Below are positions 61,557 to 64,000 of a stretch of 64,000 bases of DNA, piece after piece. The stretch covers positions 5,683,001-5,747,000 of the forward strand of contig NZ_CP015849.1 of the NCBI RefSeq assembly GCF_001654495.1. Reading direction: 5' to 3'. Below the pieces are notes generated by a model. That model was not told the DNA's origin and made no database searches. It was given only the letters and a program-made list of their open reading frames with translations. A program made the position numbers and the translations under genes. The stretch is from Streptomyces sp. SAT1. GTDB taxonomy: Bacteria > Actinomycetota > Actinomycetes > Streptomycetales > Streptomycetaceae. Each line of letters opens with the position of its first letter. Position 1 is the first letter of the stretch.

Positions 61557-62311
61557 GCCTGCCTCGCCCTGCGCCGGAGCGTCAAGGTGCCGATCTGCCG
61601 TTTCCGGTCGCACGGTGCGACGCGGTACGAGCCGGGGCGCGCTTCCAGGTGCCCGGTCAGCTTGCCGAGCACCTCCTTCCTCACCTGCTGCGAGGCGATC
61701 CGGAAACGGAGCGGCGCGTGCGGCCCGGACCGTTCCGGACGGAGGACCTCCAGGGCGAAGTCCTCCCGCTCGCACGGATCCGCCGCCGACCCGTCCGGCG
61801 CGGTCCGATCGTCGTCCGCGATGTCCTCCGCCAGGGTGGAGGGAATCTCCCGCAGCCCTGCGCGGGCGAGGCGCCAGGCGCTGCTGCGCGCCGCACCGAG
61901 CCAGGTCCGGACCGGGGGAGGCGGTCCGTGCTCCCCGCTTCGCAGCCCTTCCAGGAGGGCGAGTGCCATCTCGGACTCCACGTCGGACCGGTCGACACCC
62001 AGCCGCGTGCTGATGCGCCGGACGGTGCCGGTGAGCTGCGGCAGGGCCAGCCAGATCACCAGGAGCCGCCAGGGGCCGCCCGGTGCGGTCTCGGCGCGAG
62101 CCGCGCCCAGGGCCTCCTGCCAGATCGAGGAGACCAGCGCCGGGACGGCCGCCGGCCCGTACAGGGCCTCACGGGCTTCGGCGGGGGAGAGCGGGACCGG
62201 GGCTTCGCCGTCCTCCGTGCTGACACTCAGACGTGCCTCCTCCGCGGCGCGGGGATTCTGGAAGTGCCGGGTGACCGCGGCGAACAGGCCGCCGGGGGCG
62301 ATAGGGGCCAT
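61553..62311 (-). CDS. hypothetical regulator-like protein, 252 aa
   Basis: No firm family. The middle segment RLGVDRSDVESEMALALLEG and the TWLGAARSSAWRLARAG helix are reminiscent of sigma-factor region 2-like proteins found beside xis-type genes in actinobacterial mobile elements. No membrane segment or signal peptide. ATG 62311 has GAGAGGA upstream. It forms a two-gene unit with the small HTH protein. Confidence 0.6.
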   Translation of the reverse strand: MAPIAPGGLFAAVTRHFQNPRAAEEARLSVSTEDGEAPVPLSPAEAREALYGPAAVPALVSSIWQEALGAARAETAPGGPWRLLVIWLALPQLTGTVRRISTRLGVDRSDVESEMALALLEGLRSGEHGPPPPVRTWLGAARSSAWRLARAGLREIPSTLAEDIADDDRTAPDGSAADPCEREDFALEVLRPERSGPHAPLRFRIASQQVRKEVLGKLTGHLEARPGSYRVAPCDRKRQIGTLTLRRRARQA

Positions 62312-62598
62312 GGAATGTCCTCTCTGGGCCCGCGGACCGACGCCGGGGCCAGGTGAACAGAGGCCGGGTGGTGAGCGCGGACGCCCGACCGCTCATCCCC
62401 GAAGAAGGGGCAAAACGGTCATGAGTCCCACCTGCCTCAGAATTACACACGAGTGCTGTCGTCTCGGGTCCTCGGTCGGGTGGCGGAGCGGCCGGCCCGT
62501 ACGGGTACCGGGCCGACTCGCGGGACGGGCGGCGTGCTCCCGGGCGCGGGGCGCCCGCCCGGAGACGGGCGCCCCGCTGGGCCTGGGAGCGGACCGCC
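62312..62598. other. gap upstream of the HTH pair, with terminator
   Basis: No gene seen. The right side carries a perfect 12-bp hairpin at 62546-62577 that terminates the small peptide gene. The left side should hold the promoter of the leftward HTH pair; no clear -10/-35 was found. Confidence 0.4.
62546..62577 (-). terminator. 12-bp perfect hairpin terminator of the small peptide gene
   Basis: GCGGGGCGCCCG and CGGGCGCCCCGC pair perfectly around an 8-base loop, 22 bases after the stop of the 48-aa ORF. Confidence 0.7.
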
Positions 62599-62745
62599 TC
62601 AGTCCGTCTTGACCGGTGGTGCCTCGTGCGGCGTCGCGGTCTGCGGCGCCGCGAGGTTGTCGGGCCGTACGGTGCGGCCGGTGCGTCGCGGGGTGGGCGG
62701 GAAGCCGCCGGACCGCCTGAGGTGGCTGGGGAGGTGTTTCTTCAT
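62599..62745 (-). CDS. small peptide ORF, 48 aa, unrecognised
   Basis: ATG 62745 is preceded at 9 bases by AAGGGA, and the stop is followed by a strong terminator, which together argue for a real unit. The product is basic at the start (MKKHLPSHLRRSGGFPPTPRRTGR) and ends TATPHEAPPVKTD. It has no signal peptide and no cysteines, and several Pro, Thr and His. It is divergent from the SARP/NB-ARC regulator with three 11-bp-spaced heptads between them. It could be a peptide precursor or a SARP-controlled effector similar in idea to AfsS, but there is no sequence match that I can point to. Confidence 0.45.
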   Translation of the reverse strand: MKKHLPSHLRRSGGFPPTPRRTGRTVRPDNLAAPQTATPHEAPPVKTD

Positions 62746-62846
62746 GGCAATGGATCCCTTCGGACGAAGAGGGAGCCGGTATCGCCCTGTCCGGCGAGCG
62801 GCTGACGCCATCGTGCCGGGCCGGCGGGGCCCGCCGCGGCACCGGA

Positions 62847-62875
62847 TCTGACGAAAACCTGACGCGGGTCTGAAG
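62847..62875 (+). promoter_or_regulatory. three 11-bp-spaced heptads, candidate SARP binding site
   Basis: TCTGACG, CCTGACG and TCTGAAG start at 62847, 62858 and 62869 with 4-base spacers. Direct heptads at 11-bp steps are the classic SARP/AfsR operator pattern. The site lies in the gap between the 48-aa ORF and a SARP-type gene. Confidence 0.6.
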
Positions 62876-62967
62876 CGGTCGAGCGTGTCGACGGGCGCCC
62901 AAGTGCGCGCGGATGCAGGAGTGTTCTCGTCATGGCTGCTGCTTCGGTGCGTGAGGGAGGAAAGGCA

Positions 62968-64000
62968 GTGGAGGCGCGTGTACTCGGCCTGATCAGTGTC
63001 AGGGGATCGAACGGAAAGGGGATCTGCGGTGTGAAGAAGGCGACTGCGCTGTTCGGACTGCTGGTGACATCGCCGCGGTACCGCTGTACCACCGACGAGA
63101 TCGCCGAGCACCTCTGGCCGGGCCAGGAGTGCCCGCGAGAACGGGTGTACAAGGTGGCCTCGTTGCTGAGGGGAGTGCTGGGGGATGAGGTCCTCCCCGA
63201 TCTGAGATCAAGCGTCTGTGTGATGAACCTTCCGGAAGGAAGCGTCGATCTGCTCCGCTTCCGCGAAGGGGTGCGGAGGGCAGCGCACCTCAAGTGGCCG
63301 GAGAAATTCGCGCAGTTGTGCACGGCCCTGGCGGAGTGGCAGGACGACGAACCGCTGCGCGGGCTGCCCGAGGACACGTTCGGCAGACGCAGGGCCGAGC
63401 TGCGGGAGGAACTGATGGCCGCCGTCTGCGACCGGATGGAGGCCGCACTGCGGGCCGGCGAAGACACATGGCTTCGCATGGAAACGAAGAAATGGTATGA
63501 GCGCATGCCGGAACGGTCCCGGATCTTCGGGTTCTATCTGATCGCCCATGGACAGGCGATGGCGAGAGGGGTACTGGAGAGGCTGATCGAAAAATGGGAG
63601 GCGGACCACGGGAAGACGGAACAGGACCCGGAACTACAGGAAATCGTCGACGACCTGCGTGGTACCCCGCGGCGTTCACGCGGTACATCTCTTCGTCGTG
63701 TCCCGGACCAGCTCCCCGCGGGAAAGCACCGTCCTTTCGGGCGTGACGGACTCATCGATGAACTCGCCGGGGTGGCCCGGACGCGGCAGGAGGCGGAAAG
63801 GCCGACGCTGATCGTGCTCAGCGGAATGGCCGGTGTCGGAAAGAGCCTGGTGGCGTACCGGCTCGGGGCGGTCCTGCGGGAGAGGTTCCCGGACGGCGCT
63901 CTCTACGCGAACCTCCGCGGGTTCGCGGGTGCCGACGTGCGGCCCGCCGAACCGGAACACGTCCTGGATGGGTTCCTGGCCGAGTTCCCGCCCTATGCGG
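62968..64000 (+). CDS. SARP-type regulator with BTAD and NB-ARC/P-loop domains, 5' part (344+ aa)
   Basis: The frame stays open to the window edge. The N-terminus has a winged-helix DNA-binding domain (KKATALFGLLVTSPRYRCTT, then DEIAEHLWPGQE), followed by a BTAD helical domain (DDEPLRGLPEDTFGRRRAEL, RIFGFYLIAHGQAMARGVLE) and a P-loop with Walker A SGMAGVGKSLVAYRL about residue 290. This order is that of AfsR-type SARPs with STAND ATPase switches. GTG 62968 has GGAGGAAAG; ATG 62932 is an in-frame alternative. It may regulate itself and the small peptide through the heptads upstream. Confidence 0.82.
   Translation, partial: MEARVLGLISVRGSNGKGICGVKKATALFGLLVTSPRYRCTTDEIAEHLWPGQECPRERVYKVASLLRGVLGDEVLPDLRSSVCVMNLPEGSVDLLRFREGVRRAAHLKWPEKFAQLCTALAEWQDDEPLRGLPEDTFGRRRAELREELMAAVCDRMEAALRAGEDTWLRMETKKWYERMPERSRIFGFYLIAHGQAMARGVLERLIEKWEADHGKTEQDPELQEIVDDLRGTPRRSRGTSLRRVPDQLPAGKHRPFGRDGLIDELAGVARTRQEAERPTLIVLSGMAGVGKSLVAYRLGAVLRERFPDGALYANLRGFAGADVRPAEPEHVLDGFLAEFPPYA

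Noticed and set aside
61275..62311. HTH pair as evidence for an intact integrative element around the defence genes
   Set aside because: No integrase, replication or transfer gene and no attachment repeat was found nearby; only the Xis-like fold hints at it.
62484..62540. tRNA-like start GGTGGCGGAGCGGC resembling a Leu/Ser tRNA
   Set aside because: No cloverleaf, anticodon stem or T-loop GTTCGAATC could be found downstream.

Overview
The window looks like chromosome from Streptomyces or a close relative. The evidence is very high GC, C/G-ending codons, frequent GTG and TTG starts, many ATGA/GTGA/TTGA stop-start overlaps, and the families present (SARP/AfsR-like regulator, pPIWI_RE module, actinobacterial APC permease). 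All functional calls come from reading translated sequence; no database search was run.

Layout. (1) 1-4122 is core-like: the 5' end of a TrkA-type K+ uptake gene, an unlisted 37-aa membrane ORF, an APC-family permease and a TrmA/RlmD-type RNA methyltransferase. (2) About 4.1-19.1 kb looks like a genomic island. The last 11 shared codons of the methyltransferase recur at 19.1 kb with only synonymous changes. Both junctions carry 11-bp-phased TGACGC-type heptads on the island side, and CRISPR-like relics lie nearby, but no integrase is seen. Its left part holds hypothetical or decayed genes and a 16-copy heptamer repeat. Its right part holds a full 3-hydroxyanthranilate-type meta-cleavage pathway (dioxygenase, decarboxylase, semialdehyde dehydrogenase, deaminase, oxalocrotonate decarboxylase, hydratase, aldolase, acylating acetaldehyde dehydrogenase) with a transporter, an esterase and LysR and IclR regulators. 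The predicted end products are pyruvate and acetyl-CoA.

(3) 19.5-47.8 kb is a PAP2 phosphatase facing a 21-gene, almost gap-free leftward exopolysaccharide operon. It encodes an initiating sugar-phosphate transferase, an AlgD-like nucleotide-sugar dehydrogenase, GT4/GT4/GT2 glycosyltransferases, two Wzz-like proteins, Wzy- and Wzx-like membrane proteins, an AsnB-like amidotransferase, a fused MDR-Gfo/Idh oxidoreductase, a heparinase II/III-like protein and a beta-helix lipoprotein. A second block looks like synthesis of an unusual C-methylated sugar (cytidylyltransferase-like, C-methyltransferase, SDR, RmlC-like, PIG-L, DUF4910-like, class III aminotransferase, pyruvyltransferase).

(4) 48.2-64.0 kb is a defence-type island. 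A leftward four-gene operon carries a pPIWI_RE protein, a DinG-like Fe-S helicase, a PD-(D/E)XK REase and a RecB/Cas4-like nuclease that appears to carry two Fe-S staples. Divergent from it are a soluble Ser/Thr kinase and a fused M-S type N6-adenine methylase-like protein with an altered catalytic motif. After these come an HTH pair, a 48-aa peptide ORF with its own terminator, and the 5' part of a SARP/NB-ARC regulator behind three 11-bp-spaced heptads. The pPIWI_RE neighbourhood, the integrase-less island and the peptide/SARP pair are the best candidates for something new.
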